Shown: positions 1 to 7,525, counted from the stretch's first letter. The stretch: DNA of 64,000 nt from Chloroflexi bacterium TSY (GCA_019217005.1 JAHBNG010000079.1:3266-67265); one strand, 5' to 3'. The notes: a model not told the origin generated them from the sequence alone. Program-made: numbers and translations.

Positions 1-51
1 TTTCCTTGAAACTAAATAGCGCTGACGGCACACACGCCGCACGCAAACCAG

Positions 52-98
52 AGAGGACGTCGCCAATTTCCACGTTGCCTAGACGTCCTCTTTCGTTT
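52..98 (+). terminator. Rho-independent-like terminator
   Basis: An inverted repeat GAGGACGTC (53-61) / GACGTCCTC (82-90) encloses a 20-base loop and is followed by a T-rich stretch. It probably ends a gene lying left of the window. No gene is visible in 1-154. Confidence 0.5.
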
Positions 99-154
99 GT
101 CCAAAAGAGTAGCATGAATTTCACATTTTCTCAACAGGATGTATTCTCGGCGGT

Positions 155-194
155 GTGAAACATTTTCTCTTTGTCAGACGACAATATATCATAA
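155..194 (+). promoter_or_regulatory. Duplicated upstream block, copy 1
   Basis: A block of about 40 bases (GTGAAACATTTTC..., ending near ACGACAATATATCATA) lies about 35 bases before the zinc-ribbon gene at 229. Almost the same block recurs at 2159-2198 at the same distance before the NACHT gene. Shared sequence outside the coding region suggests a common promoter or operator. I could not assign -35/-10 boxes with confidence. Confidence 0.45.
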
Positions 195-228
195 CCTCTA
201 ATCAGAATCCTGTTGGGTTGGTTGGCTT

Positions 229-1641
229 ATGCATTGTCCTAATTGTGGCGTTGAAATCATACCCGAAAATGCTAAGTTTTGTTACAACTGCGCTGAAAAT
301 CTTCAGGACATTCCGCGCACGTCTGGCGACCAGATAGGCAAGGACAAAGTTGGTCATGATCAGGCCAACGTTGGTAGCATCGAAGAATCCAGAGCCGCAA
401 TAGGTGAAGGTGCAAGCGTAACAGAGCATACCACTGTCGAAGCACCATTACCCCCTGGACGGCATGTGAAACTGTTCTGGGGTTGTCTTTCATACTCCGT
501 TGTCAATGCTGTGGCGGTCTCTTTGTTTATCCTAACATTGCTTATCATCCAATATTTCTTAGCTTTCCAATCCGATGTCGCCACGATCTATGTTGAAGAA
601 GGGTCTGTTCTTGTCATCCGTCAACAGGAGGGCAGAGTAGAACAGATTCAAGTTGCCACATCTTTTAGGCTAGAACCTGATGATCAGATTATTATGGAGT
701 CTGGCAATGCCCGCATTGAGTTCTTTGAAGGTCAATCAACAATGCTGAGTGCAGACGCACATGTAGAGCTGGAAAAACTAACACAAGAGGAAGGTGCAAC
801 TGAAGTCGTACTTGTTGTGTACAATGGTGAAACGCATCACGAAATTATTACACCCTTGGACGAGAATGATCGATTTGTGGTGAGAGCCATCTCTCCCACA
901 CAAACTGAGGATATTACATCGACTTCTGACGATGATGTAATAACGACCGTGACTTCTACGTCTGATATCACTTCATTTGACGTAACCGTTGATGCTGACC
1001 AAGAAAATGAAACGATTGTGTCTACAGACACAGGATCTGTCGATGTCACAAGAGGGGATGAAGATGTAAAAGTTGAGGCGACAACTCAAGTCATCGTAAC
1101 GGCAAATGAGCCGCTTGAAGTTGAAGTACAGCCAGAAGCAATGCCGCAGCTAGCTCCAACAGCTACTCTTACAGATGAACCAACAGCTCTCGTCATTGCA
1201 ACACCAACACCACTCCCAGTGCCGGGGACAGCGGTTTTGTCGGTTGCGACAGTGCTTGCAATGACACTAACACCTACACAGACAATAGCACTTCCCTTGG
1301 ACATTCGGCTACTTAGCCCTCTCGATGGTGCAATCGTAGAAGGCACTGTCACTTTTGAGTGGGAACCATTTCGTTCCTTGCAAAATGGCGAAGGATATGA
1401 GGTGATTTTCTGGAAGCCTGGACAAGACCCGATGATTGATGGATTTAGCTATGCACTGCCTATAAATGACGCTCTCCTATCCCTTGATTTGACGTCCTTG
1501 AGCAAACTGCCGATTCGACCCTTGGAACCAGGAGAATATCGATGGAGCGTTAGACTTGTAGAAATGGATCCGTACCGAGTCTTGGGAGTAAGCGGTAAGC
1601 AACAAACTATATTTTACGAAGGCGAGAGCAGTGCAGAATAA
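229..1641 (+). CDS. Zinc-ribbon / single-TM / FecR-like protein with C-terminal surface module
   Basis: A 470-residue protein whose reaction is unknown. It opens with a zinc ribbon (MHCPNCG...FCYNC, residues 1-22). A transmembrane helix follows at about 85-110 (VVNAVAVSLFILTLLIIQYF). Next is a FecR-like beta domain at about 115-220 (VEEGSVLVIRQQ, LEPDDQIIMESGNA), then a Thr/Pro/Asp-rich spacer. The last 110 residues carry YEVIFWKPGQDPMIDG and WSVRLVEMDPY, closely matching the C-terminus of the PP2C protein at 62027 and more loosely that of the kinase at 59919. The predicted topology is zinc ribbon inside, FecR and C-terminal module outside. The first 60 residues resemble the NACHT protein at 2233. 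A role as a sensor or adaptor in envelope signalling is inference only. Confidence 0.8.
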   Translation: MHCPNCGVEIIPENAKFCYNCAENLQDIPRTSGDQIGKDKVGHDQANVGSIEESRAAIGEGASVTEHTTVEAPLPPGRHVKLFWGCLSYSVVNAVAVSLFILTLLIIQYFLAFQSDVATIYVEEGSVLVIRQQEGRVEQIQVATSFRLEPDDQIIMESGNARIEFFEGQSTMLSADAHVELEKLTQEEGATEVVLVVYNGETHHEIITPLDENDRFVVRAISPTQTEDITSTSDDDVITTVTSTSDITSFDVTVDADQENETIVSTDTGSVDVTRGDEDVKVEATTQVIVTANEPLEVEVQPEAMPQLAPTATLTDEPTALVIATPTPLPVPGTAVLSVATVLAMTLTPTQTIALPLDIRLLSPLDGAIVEGTVTFEWEPFRSLQNGEGYEVIFWKPGQDPMIDGFSYALPINDALLSLDLTSLSKLPIRPLEPGEYRWSVRLVEMDPYRVLGVSGKQQTIFYEGESSAE

Positions 1642-1679
1642 AATATCGATTGCGATGGTGCGCCCTGTGAATAGTAGTC

Positions 1680-1922
1680 ATGATTCGCTTGGAAGCGTAT
1701 GAATATGTAGTAAATGGAAAGTCGGCGATTGAGTGGAACATGGATCGTCATCAGTTCAGACGAGACAAAGCCAGTCAGATCACCAACGATCCAAATGATT
1801 GGTCCGATAATCCGAAATGCATTGTGAATTTGGTAAAACGGATCGTACAGGTTGATTTGGAGACGGTGAAGATTGTAGAGGGGTTGCCAGCGCTAAATGA
1901 ACGGGGCCAGTACTTTGCTTAA
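1680..1922 (+). pseudogene. C-terminal remnant of an ISP-type restriction enzyme/helicase
   Basis: Eighty codons match, from recall, the extreme C-terminus of type ISP/helicase-methylase restriction proteins. Visible motifs are YEYVVNGKSAIEW, a basic stretch, ITNDPNDWSDNP and LVKRIVQVDLETVKIVEGLP. The rest of a protein that normally exceeds 900 residues is absent, and a stop (TGA) lies in frame just upstream. The fragment keeps its natural end, so a 5' deletion is the simplest reading. It marks the area between the two zinc-ribbon genes as former defence DNA. Confidence 0.65.
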
Positions 1923-2018
1923 ACATACAAAGCCATGAATTCAGCGTAGTAGATCGCGTTGAATCTGCGTCATCTCTATTACCGACAGTTTCATTGTCAC
2001 AATACGAGGCGCAGATTC

Positions 2019-2135
2019 ATGACTGAATTCCTTGATCTAATCGGCCAAACAGGATTTTCCCCGTTAACGGTTATTCAGTTCGTCCTGTTTTTCTTTTTGC
2101 TGCTCATAGCTGTGTGGTTGTATAGTCAGAGCTGA
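2019..2135 (+). CDS. Possible 38-residue membrane peptide
   Basis: An ATG-initiated frame of 38 codons encodes a short polar start, then one hydrophobic helix (IQFVLFFFLLLIAVWLY) and a SQS tail. A GAGG purine run lies about 13 bases before the ATG, which is a weak ribosome site. It occupies the 310-base gap between the restriction remnant and the NACHT gene; the rest of that gap holds only the duplicated upstream block. It could be a small single-pass protein or a chance frame. Confidence 0.35.
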   Translation: MTEFLDLIGQTGFSPLTVIQFVLFFFLLLIAVWLYSQS

Positions 2136-2158
2136 CGATCAATACGCTTCTTCTGTAG

Positions 2159-2198
2159 TGAAACATTTTCCTTTAGTTAAACGACAATATATCATACC
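2159..2198 (+). promoter_or_regulatory. Duplicated upstream block, copy 2
   Basis: This is the second copy of the block at 155-194 (GTGAAACATTTTC, then ACGACAATATATCATA), again about 35 bases before a gene that starts with the MHCPNC zinc ribbon. The upstream DNA and the first coding exon-like segment therefore seem to have been duplicated as one unit. Confidence 0.45.
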
Positions 2199-2232
2199 CC
2201 ATGCCTAAAATTATCTTGAGCTGGATTGCCTT

Positions 2233-4734
2233 ATGCACTGTCCAAATTGTGAAGCTTCAGACGTACCCGATAATGCACTCTTTTGTCACAAATGTGGTGA
2301 AAACCTTCAGGACATTCCACGCGCGCAACCTGATACAAATATCGGTGGTAACCAGACGAACGTAGAGAGCGTCAATGCCGCAAATGCTGCTTTTGGTGAA
2401 AAGGCCAGTATCCATATTTATAATCCCCCTCAACCCGACACAGAGTCACGGCAATGGACCCAAGAAGACACAGAACGCTACAAAAAACATCTGCGCCAAA
2501 TACACGCCACCACGCGCATCTTGGGCAAGTCTGTCCCAATCCCCCTCGAAGGCATTTATACTGATATTTATATCTTGGACGAGTTGACGGCTCGCCAACG
2601 TTTTGATATTGAAACGCTTAAGGAGGAATTTCCACCTCGCTCTGATCGGTTGCATGGTCAGAAACGGCACAATGGTCTAGAAGTTGTGGAGCAATCGGGG
2701 AACCTCTTTATTTTGGGCAAACCAGGGGCAGGAAAGACAACCTTCCTGCGCTATATTGCACTCCAAGCAGCCAAGGGAGATCTGAACAAATTTCCCATCT
2801 TTATCACGTTGAAAGAGTGGTCAAAATCGCAAGATTTGCGCCAGATGATCCTTGAACAATTTGACGGTTATGGGTTTCCCTATGCAGAGCCTTTTATTAA
2901 CAGTATTCTCAGAGAGGGAGAGGCTATCGTTCTGTTCGATGGCCTCGATGAGGTTAACCAGGAGGATGATCAGCGGAGCGAACTAACACAGCGGCTCAAT
3001 CGGTTTAGTGAGCAGCACCCAAATACTCAGTGCCTAATCACCTGTCGGATCGCAGCCAGCGACTATCAGTTTCCTCACTTTCAGGAAGTGGAAGTGGCGG
3101 ATTTCACCGATGAACAGGTCAAGACTTATGTGGATAAATGGTTTATTGATGAGCCAGAAAAGGGGCAAAGATTTTTTAAGGAGTTTGAAAAATTTGAAAA
3201 CAAAGGCTTAAAGGAACTGGCATCGATTCCTCTCTTACTCTCACTGCTCTGCCTGGTCTTCGATGACAGTATGAGCTTCCCTAAACGTCAGGCCGAACTC
3301 TACGAAGATGCATCGGATGCGTTGCTACGCAAATGGGATAGTTCTCGCAACATCCAACGTGATACGATCTACCGCGGCTTATCAGTTAAGTTGAAGCAAC
3401 GCATGTTTGCCGCTATCGCAGCTGAAAGCTTTGAGCAAGGTGACTATTATTTACCAGAAGAATTTTTGAAAAAGAAGATTGAAGCCCACTTGAAAAGAGT
3501 GCCACCAGACGACAGAAAAGGTAAAATTGATGGCGTACAGATATTGAAAGCAATCGAAGCCCAGCATGGTATCTTCGTTGAACGCACCAGAGGAATTTAC
3601 TCTTTCTCACATCTGACCTTGCAAGAGTATTTTACAGCCAAATATATCGTTGAAAATGCAACAGATGGAGCAGTTAACCGCCTCATTACTTTAGAGCGTC
3701 TGGCTGATGCGCATTGGCGTGTCGTATTTTTGCTAACGGCAAGCTTGCTGTACGATGCGAGCGTATTTTTCATACAATTTCACAAAACCATCGACGATCT
3801 CATTGCAGACGATGAGGCTCTGATTGCACTTGTGTGTTGGGCCGCTAGAAAAGCAGTAGCGATTGATGCTCCTTACAAGCTGCCAGCAATCAGAGCCTTT
3901 TATCTGTATCTTAGTTTTGTGCTTGCTCAAGACTTCGCTTCTTACCCTGCCCCCACGCGCTCTCCTGATTCCGACCTTGATGTCTCACCTGACTTTGACC
4001 TTGACGACTTCCTTGACCTCGACTTGACCCTTGACCCTGACCCTGCCCCCACGCGCTCTCCTGATTCCGACCTTGATGTCTCCCTTGACCCTGCTCACAT
4101 CCGCTACAATAACGACTCCATTGCCCGGTTCCTTGCCCAAGACCTCGACCGGTTCCTTGACCGCGACCTCGCCCACACTGACGACCTCGATTATGCTTGT
4201 TCCCTTGCCTTTGATTTCGCTCGTAACTACGATCTCGCCCGCGGCTACGAGCTTGACCGCGACCTTGCCGGTGCCCTCGACCGGACCTTTGACCTGTCTC
4301 GCGCTCTCAACCTCTTCCGCTTTCTCGCATTAGATTTTTATTTAATTATTGCATTAACGACAGCAGAAATTCTAAGGCTAGTTCTTGGTGAAGAAGAATT
4401 GCAACCTACTTACCCAAAATACGCCAGATACATCAATGATTTAGCTAAGTTGAGTCAAGAAGCAAATGAGCCAGTATTGGCGGCAGAGTTAAAGGGGCTG
4501 GTCGTACTGGATGAAAAGGCATCTGGTGACGACTGGAAAATATTTACTGTACAGCTACGTACCATTGTGATCCAGCACCGTGATATTGGTCACGAATACC
4601 AATGGGAAAAGGAACAAAGCGATAAGATCAATGTATACCTACAACTTAATCAGTTTCTTATCAAGTGTCTAAAAGTGTCCGACGTATCAAACAGGGAAGA
4701 GATAGAGAACCGCATTTTGTTGCCGCCAGAATAG
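2233..4734 (+). CDS. NACHT-domain NTPase with N-terminal zinc ribbon and Leu/Asp-repeat tail
   Basis: An 833-residue STAND-type NTPase. Residues 1-22 form a zinc ribbon (MHCPNC...FCHKCGE) like that of the gene at 229. The NACHT core has Walker A GKPGAGKTT (about 162-170), Walker B IVLFDGLDEV (about 233-242), a sensor-like LITCR, and the winged-helix signature YSFSHLTLQEYFTAKYI near 455-475. Residues of about 565-700 are a low-complexity run of Leu-Asp, Arg-Asp and Ala-Leu dipeptides, partly a 96-base DNA duplication. An alpha-helical tail follows. Bacterial NACHT proteins are known anti-phage NLR-like sensors. Here the fused zinc ribbon would be the effector or signalling part and the tail the ligand sensor, which is inference. 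The spacing shows no operon partner. Confidence 0.85.
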   Translation: MHCPNCEASDVPDNALFCHKCGENLQDIPRAQPDTNIGGNQTNVESVNAANAAFGEKASIHIYNPPQPDTESRQWTQEDTERYKKHLRQIHATTRILGKSVPIPLEGIYTDIYILDELTARQRFDIETLKEEFPPRSDRLHGQKRHNGLEVVEQSGNLFILGKPGAGKTTFLRYIALQAAKGDLNKFPIFITLKEWSKSQDLRQMILEQFDGYGFPYAEPFINSILREGEAIVLFDGLDEVNQEDDQRSELTQRLNRFSEQHPNTQCLITCRIAASDYQFPHFQEVEVADFTDEQVKTYVDKWFIDEPEKGQRFFKEFEKFENKGLKELASIPLLLSLLCLVFDDSMSFPKRQAELYEDASDALLRKWDSSRNIQRDTIYRGLSVKLKQRMFAAIAAESFEQGDYYLPEEFLKKKIEAHLKRVPPDDRKGKIDGVQILKAIEAQHGIFVERTRGIYSFSHLTLQEYFTAKYIVENATDGAVNRLITLERLADAHWRVVFLLTASLLYDASVFFIQFHKTIDDLIADDEALIALVCWAARKAVAIDAPYKLPAIRAFYLYLSFVLAQDFASYPAPTRSPDSDLDVSPDFDLDDFLDLDLTLDPDPAPTRSPDSDLDVSLDPAHIRYNNDSIARFLAQDLDRFLDRDLAHTDDLDYACSLAFDFARNYDLARGYELDRDLAGALDRTFDLSRALNLFRFLALDFYLIIALTTAEILRLVLGEEELQPTYPKYARYINDLAKLSQEANEPVLAAELKGLVVLDEKASGDDWKIFTVQLRTIVIQHRDIGHEYQWEKEQSDKINVYLQLNQFLIKCLKVSDVSNREEIENRILLPPE
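3945..4082 (+). repeat. Direct repeat inside the NACHT gene
   Basis: A 42-base sequence (starting CCCTGCCCCCACGCGC, ending GATGTCTC) occurs at 3945-3986 and again, identical, at 4041-4082. The offset is 96 bases, so the frame is kept and 32 residues are duplicated within the Leu/Asp tail. The identity suggests a recent event or ongoing slippage or recombination. Confidence 0.8.
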
Positions 4735-4804
4735 AGGCTGTGTATTTTGCGAGATTATGTTATGATGATGGTTCGAACCTATTTTATAAGGTTTGAGCGA
4801 ATGC

Positions 4805-4841
4805 AAAAAAGCTTCTGCAATCAAGCGCAGAAGCTTTTTTG
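4805..4841 (+). terminator. Rho-independent terminator after the NACHT gene
   Basis: A stem AAGCTTCTGC / GCAGAAGCTT with an 8-base loop is followed by TTTTTT. It lies about 70 bases after the NACHT stop codon. The A run on the left means it could also work for leftward transcription. Confidence 0.8.
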
Positions 4842-4865
4842 TTTGCGTAAATAGCAGGATCATAT

Positions 4866-4894
4866 TTGACAATGTCGCGCGATAATGGTATGAT
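4866..4894 (+). promoter_or_regulatory. Near-consensus housekeeping promoter, probably leaderless
   Basis: TTGACA (4866-4871), a 17-base spacer and TATGAT (4889-4894) form an almost perfect sigma-70-type promoter. The expected transcript start, about 7 bases after the -10 box, falls at about 4901-4903, on the ATG of the next gene. The mRNA is therefore predicted to lack a leader. Confidence 0.7.
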
Positions 4895-4902
4895 GCAATG
4901 TG

Positions 4903-5097
4903 ATGAAACACGGATCATTTAGGATATCAGATAGAACATCGCAACAGATGTTAGACCTCGCTAAATTGTGGGGAGAATCAACGGAACGGTACAATACGCC
5001 AGTCATTGCGCGGTGTGTTGAACTCGTTTGGTTGAGTCAGTTTGGTGACAAGGAGTTAGAGGAACTGAGCGAACTAGACCAGAAGCCTTCAGAGTAA
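4903..5097 (+). CDS. Small ribbon-helix-helix-like protein
   Basis: A 64-residue protein from the ATG at 4903 (a GTG at 4900 is also possible). It begins with a beta-strand-like FRISDRTSQQMLDLAK followed by two amphipathic helices, a layout typical of MetJ/Arc/CopG-like DNA-binding proteins and CopG-type antitoxins. No clear toxin partner adjoins it; the YefM-type pair starts about 150 bases downstream behind its own ribosome site. It has no upstream ribosome site, in keeping with a leaderless message from the promoter at 4866. The family assignment is tentative. Confidence 0.55.
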   Translation: MKHGSFRISDRTSQQMLDLAKLWGESTERYNTPVIARCVELVWLSQFGDKELEELSELDQKPSE

Positions 5098-5198
5098 CAG
5101 CTAAATACATACGACGCAGCATAGTGATACCAACATCGCGGAACTATGTAAAAATGTAGGCCAGCCGTGAGTTGACGCATTCGGATATTTATGATAGC

Positions 5199-5221
5199 GT
5201 TTTGTGCAAATCGTACAAAAC
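5199..5221 (+). promoter_or_regulatory. Candidate operator of the toxin-antitoxin operon
   Basis: The inverted repeat GTTTTGT / ACAAAAC with a 9-base centre lies 23 bases before the antitoxin start, where YefM/Phd-type antitoxins usually bind to repress their own operon. This rests on sequence symmetry and position only. Confidence 0.35.
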
Positions 5222-5243
5222 GTACAGAGAAGGAGTTGTATAA

Positions 5244-5498
5244 ATGACTGTTACAACGATCCGAAGTGAAGAAGCTCGGAGTAAATGGCGTGATGTAGTG
5301 GACGCTGTGCTTACGAGAACGGGTGAATTCATCATTCAACGGTATGGTAAGCCAGTTGCTGTCCTGGTCAATCATGACGAATGGTCGATGCTCAAACGCC
5401 TACATGCTGAAGAGTTAAAGCGCCGCTCACAGGAACAGGATATTCCCTGGTCTGAGGCAGAGAAGCAGCTCATGGCGGACGGTGTAATCGATGGCTAA
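5244..5498 (+). CDS. YefM/Phd-family antitoxin
   Basis: An 84-residue protein with the YefM/Phd fold signature: an N-terminal start (TTIRSEEARSKWRDVVDAV), then GEFIIQRYGKPVAVLVNHDEW, and a charged C-terminal helix that would wrap the toxin. A good ribosome site (AAGGAG) lies about 9 bases before the ATG. The stop overlaps the start of the toxin gene by 8 bases, the usual translationally coupled order of antitoxin then toxin. It is expected to bind both its operator and the toxin at 5491. Confidence 0.85.
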   Translation: MTVTTIRSEEARSKWRDVVDAVLTRTGEFIIQRYGKPVAVLVNHDEWSMLKRLHAEELKRRSQEQDIPWSEAEKQLMADGVIDG

Positions 5499-5766
5499 TT
5501 GGACGTTGACCATTGTGCCATCGGCCATAGCAGATTTGCATCGCGTTAGGAATGACGAGGAATCCGAACCACCAGAGACTGTCAGACGGCAAAGTGTGGC
5601 CGATATCACCAAAGCGATTCGGCAGTTGCCAGAGAATCCACATCCACGCGGGGCTGAAGAAATCGAGGGTACTGATAGTATGTATCGGTTAGCTGTTGGT
5701 TCTCATTTTGTAGAGTACCAGTTGGTTGAGGCGGAACGGAAAGTAAGAATATTGTTGGTTGAGTAA
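5491..5766 (+). CDS. RelE/ParE-superfamily toxin
   Basis: A 91-residue RelE/ParE-like protein. The order of elements fits: a strand (WTLTIVPSAIADL), a helix pair containing ITKAIRQLPENPHPRGAEEI, then MYRLAVGSHFVEYQLVEAERKVRILLVE. The conserved late Arg of the YRLRVG-type strand is present. It overlaps the antitoxin by 8 bases, so ribosome reinitiation would set their ratio. RelE members cleave mRNA on the ribosome and ParE members inhibit gyrase; sequence alone does not say which applies here. Confidence 0.8.
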   Translation: MANWTLTIVPSAIADLHRVRNDEESEPPETVRRQSVADITKAIRQLPENPHPRGAEEIEGTDSMYRLAVGSHFVEYQLVEAERKVRILLVE

Positions 5767-5789
5767 AAACCAAATATACCGCAAGCGCT

Positions 5790-5843
5790 CATAGATGAGA
5801 ATGATCTACTCGGGTAAAACTGGGTTAATTTTTCTCATCTATG
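5790..5843. repeat. Inverted repeat after the toxin gene
   Basis: CATAGATGAGAA (5790-5801) and TTCTCATCTATG (5832-5843) are a perfect 12-base inverted repeat with 30 bases between. It lacks a T-tract, so it may act as a 3' stabilising hairpin or be a small mobile relic. Confidence 0.5.
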
Positions 5844-5866
5844 GCCTTGCTCAGTATAACATACGA

Positions 5867-6035
5867 CGGCTCAGGCCGGTGCCGAAAACACCGACTTGAG
5901 CCTAATCCATGACCGTGAGCGAACACAGTCAGGACTGAGGCAGATTCTACCATGCGCGCGGTGCGCGGGACGAGAATTTGTCGTTGAACTGCATTTTATT
6001 GAGCCGTCCACGGTCGATCGTGGGCGGTTTTTTTT
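5867..6035 (+). ncRNA. Candidate structured RNA or attenuator leader
   Basis: A TATAAC box at 5855-5860 would start a transcript near 5867. This opens at once into a hairpin (GGCTCA 5868-5873 with TGAGCC 5897-5902, and inner GGTG/CACC) and ends about 168 bases later at a strong terminator. The 5' strand can also pair with TGAGCCG at 5999-6005, which forms part of the terminator stem, so mutually exclusive structures are possible. I could not match it to a known riboswitch or 6S RNA. The region could instead be noncoding debris before the GH32 remnant. Confidence 0.25.
6003..6035 (+). terminator. Strong rho-independent terminator
   Basis: The stem GCCGTCCACG / CGTGGGCGGT with a 6-base loop is followed by eight T. 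It stands just 15 bases before the ATG at 6051, an unusual place that suits an attenuator or the 3' end of a small RNA. Confidence 0.75.
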
Positions 6036-6050
6036 GTTTCCGAGGTGCGT

Positions 6051-6350
6051 ATGAGTTTCAGGGACGATCCAGAGTTTCGAGCGGGACTGAGCATTGTCAT
6101 TGCCCTGTTTGTCATAGTTGTCGTTCTTACGTTTGACACCCTCAGCATGAGCATCCTGGTGGATCGAACCACATTTGAAATCTTTGCGCATGAAGGTCGG
6201 GCTGTTCTCCCTTTGGGCATTGTACTAGTAGACGACAATTACGCTCTTGCTGTTGCCGCAAAGGGCGGCAGAGCACGAATCGTTTCATTGGATATCTGGC
6301 AACCCGACTCTATCTGGGACTCACTGAGGCAGGACCAAAACCTTCACTGA
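6051..6350 (+). pseudogene. C-terminal remnant of a GH32 (sucrose/fructan hydrolase) protein
   Basis: About 99 codons. The second half matches the C-terminal beta-sandwich of glycoside hydrolase family 32: SILVDRTTFEIFAHEGRAV, then a strand with VLVDDNYALAVAA, and IVSLDIWQPDSIW. The catalytic five-bladed propeller is missing, and the first 40 residues include an unexpected hydrophobic run (IVIALFVIVVVLTF), perhaps produced by a frameshift. A GAGGTG ribosome-like site precedes the ATG. Its end overlaps the convergent dehydrogenase by 30 bases. It is probably non-functional. Confidence 0.6.
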
Positions 6351-7364
6351 TCCATATTTATTGCGCCCGGCGGCAACGGCAAATGCCTGTTGAATGTCGT
6401 TGAGCGGGAAGCGGTGGGTGATTAGTGGCGTGGGGTCTAATTTACCGACAGCCATCAGGTCCAATGCAATCTGGAATTCCCGCTTTCCATCTCGCCGACC
6501 GTAGCAGAATGCCCAACTTATCGTCAATTCACGGCTTCTGGCATAGCGACTATCCAGGGTCAAAGGTGCAGTGTGCCCACCGACCATACAGATACGCCCG
6601 CGAATGGCTGCAATCTCGGTTGCCTGTTGGAGTGTCTGTGCAGAGCCACCAACCGCTTCGAAGACAACGTCAGCGCCGCGACCCTTTGTACAGGCTTTGA
6701 TCGCTTCAACCGGGTCGCTTTTATCAACGTGAATTGGGGACGTTCCAATCCATTCTTGCGCCAATTGTAGAGGCGCGTCGGGTTTCCCAAGCAGCGTAAC
6801 AGATGATGCACCGGCAAGTTGAGCCATCTGTGCAATCGTCAACCCAACAGGACCGCTCCCGATTACCGCAACATAATCACCTGGATGAACCGGCGTCATC
6901 GACAATGCGTGAACAGCAACGGCATAGACTTCTGCCACGGCACCTGCTTCAAATGAAACCTGTTCAGGCAACTGGTAGACGTTTCCCGCTGGTGCAACCA
7001 TATATTCGGCAAACCCTCCGCCGACAGCGGAACCACCAATATGAACAAGCTCAGAACAGAGGTTGTAATTGCCTGAGAGACATTCTGGACAATCGTTACA
7101 AGGAATCGTTGGTTCGATTGCAACCCGATCACCGACTTGAAAGCCCTGTGTTGCCTTCCCGCAATCAACGACTCGTCCCGTCAACTCATGGCCACCAATT
7201 CGAGGTGGACGGGGTTCTTTGGGTGTATGATGGTAGCCGTGGAGATCGCTCCCGCAGATGCCAGTTGCTTGCACTTCCACAAGCAATTGATTGGCACCCG
7301 GTGTCGGCTCGGCAACGGTTTCGATTCGGATATCCTTGCCTCCATAAAACTGGGCGGCTTTCAT
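6321..7364 (-). CDS. Zinc-dependent medium-chain alcohol/polyol dehydrogenase
   Basis: A 347-residue MDR-family oxidoreductase from the ATG at 7364, which has a GAGAAG ribosome site; an upstream TTG adds 11 poor residues. Catalytic zinc ligands are in GICGSD and GGHE. Four structural-zinc cysteines lie in CNDCPECLSGNYNLC. The NAD(P) Rossmann motif is VIGSGPVGL. The overall form is close to sorbitol, threonine and butanediol dehydrogenases; the substrate cannot be read from the sequence. It would oxidise a secondary alcohol or polyol in the cytoplasm. It is convergent with the GH32 remnant, which hints at a lost sugar-use locus. Confidence 0.85.
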   Translation of the reverse strand: MKAAQFYGGKDIRIETVAEPTPGANQLLVEVQATGICGSDLHGYHHTPKEPRPPRIGGHELTGRVVDCGKATQGFQVGDRVAIEPTIPCNDCPECLSGNYNLCSELVHIGGSAVGGGFAEYMVAPAGNVYQLPEQVSFEAGAVAEVYAVAVHALSMTPVHPGDYVAVIGSGPVGLTIAQMAQLAGASSVTLLGKPDAPLQLAQEWIGTSPIHVDKSDPVEAIKACTKGRGADVVFEAVGGSAQTLQQATEIAAIRGRICMVGGHTAPLTLDSRYARSRELTISWAFCYGRRDGKREFQIALDLMAVGKLDPTPLITHRFPLNDIQQAFAVAAGRNKYGSVKVLVLPQ

Positions 7365-7409
7365 GGTCTTCTCACTTTGCGTATTTTGGTGGGTCAAGGA
7401 TTGTGCTGG

Positions 7410-7525
7410 TTAGGGAATGAGAATTTGATAACTTGTGCATTTCGTTTGAGATCAGCGATTGGGAGATTAGATAATGTACGAGCCGAATCTCTCAATCTCT
7501 AATCTCTCAATCTGCAAGTGAACAG
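7410..7525. repeat. Dispersed palindromic element, copy 1
   Basis: It starts TTAGGGAATGAG...GATAACTTG and contains GAGATTAG / CTAATCTC runs. Related copies lie at 12708-12846 and 63865-63963. The right end is eroded. It lies in the gap between the dehydrogenase and the ParB-like gene, where nothing else is visible except a short hairpin (AACAAACAG/CTGTTTGTT) near 7580. Confidence 0.5.

Noticed and set aside
155..337. 60-codon frame overlapping the start of the zinc-ribbon gene
   Set aside because: GTG start, no recognisable domain, and it overlaps a well-supported gene and the duplicated upstream block.
4768..4800. GGTTCGAACC motif suggesting a tRNA T-arm
   Set aside because: No acceptor, D or anticodon stems can be built around it.
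5867..6035. Cobalamin riboswitch or 6S RNA
   Set aside because: Some short strings look similar (AGTCAGGACTGAGGCAG), but the conserved core and B12 box could not be built, so only a generic structured-RNA call is kept.
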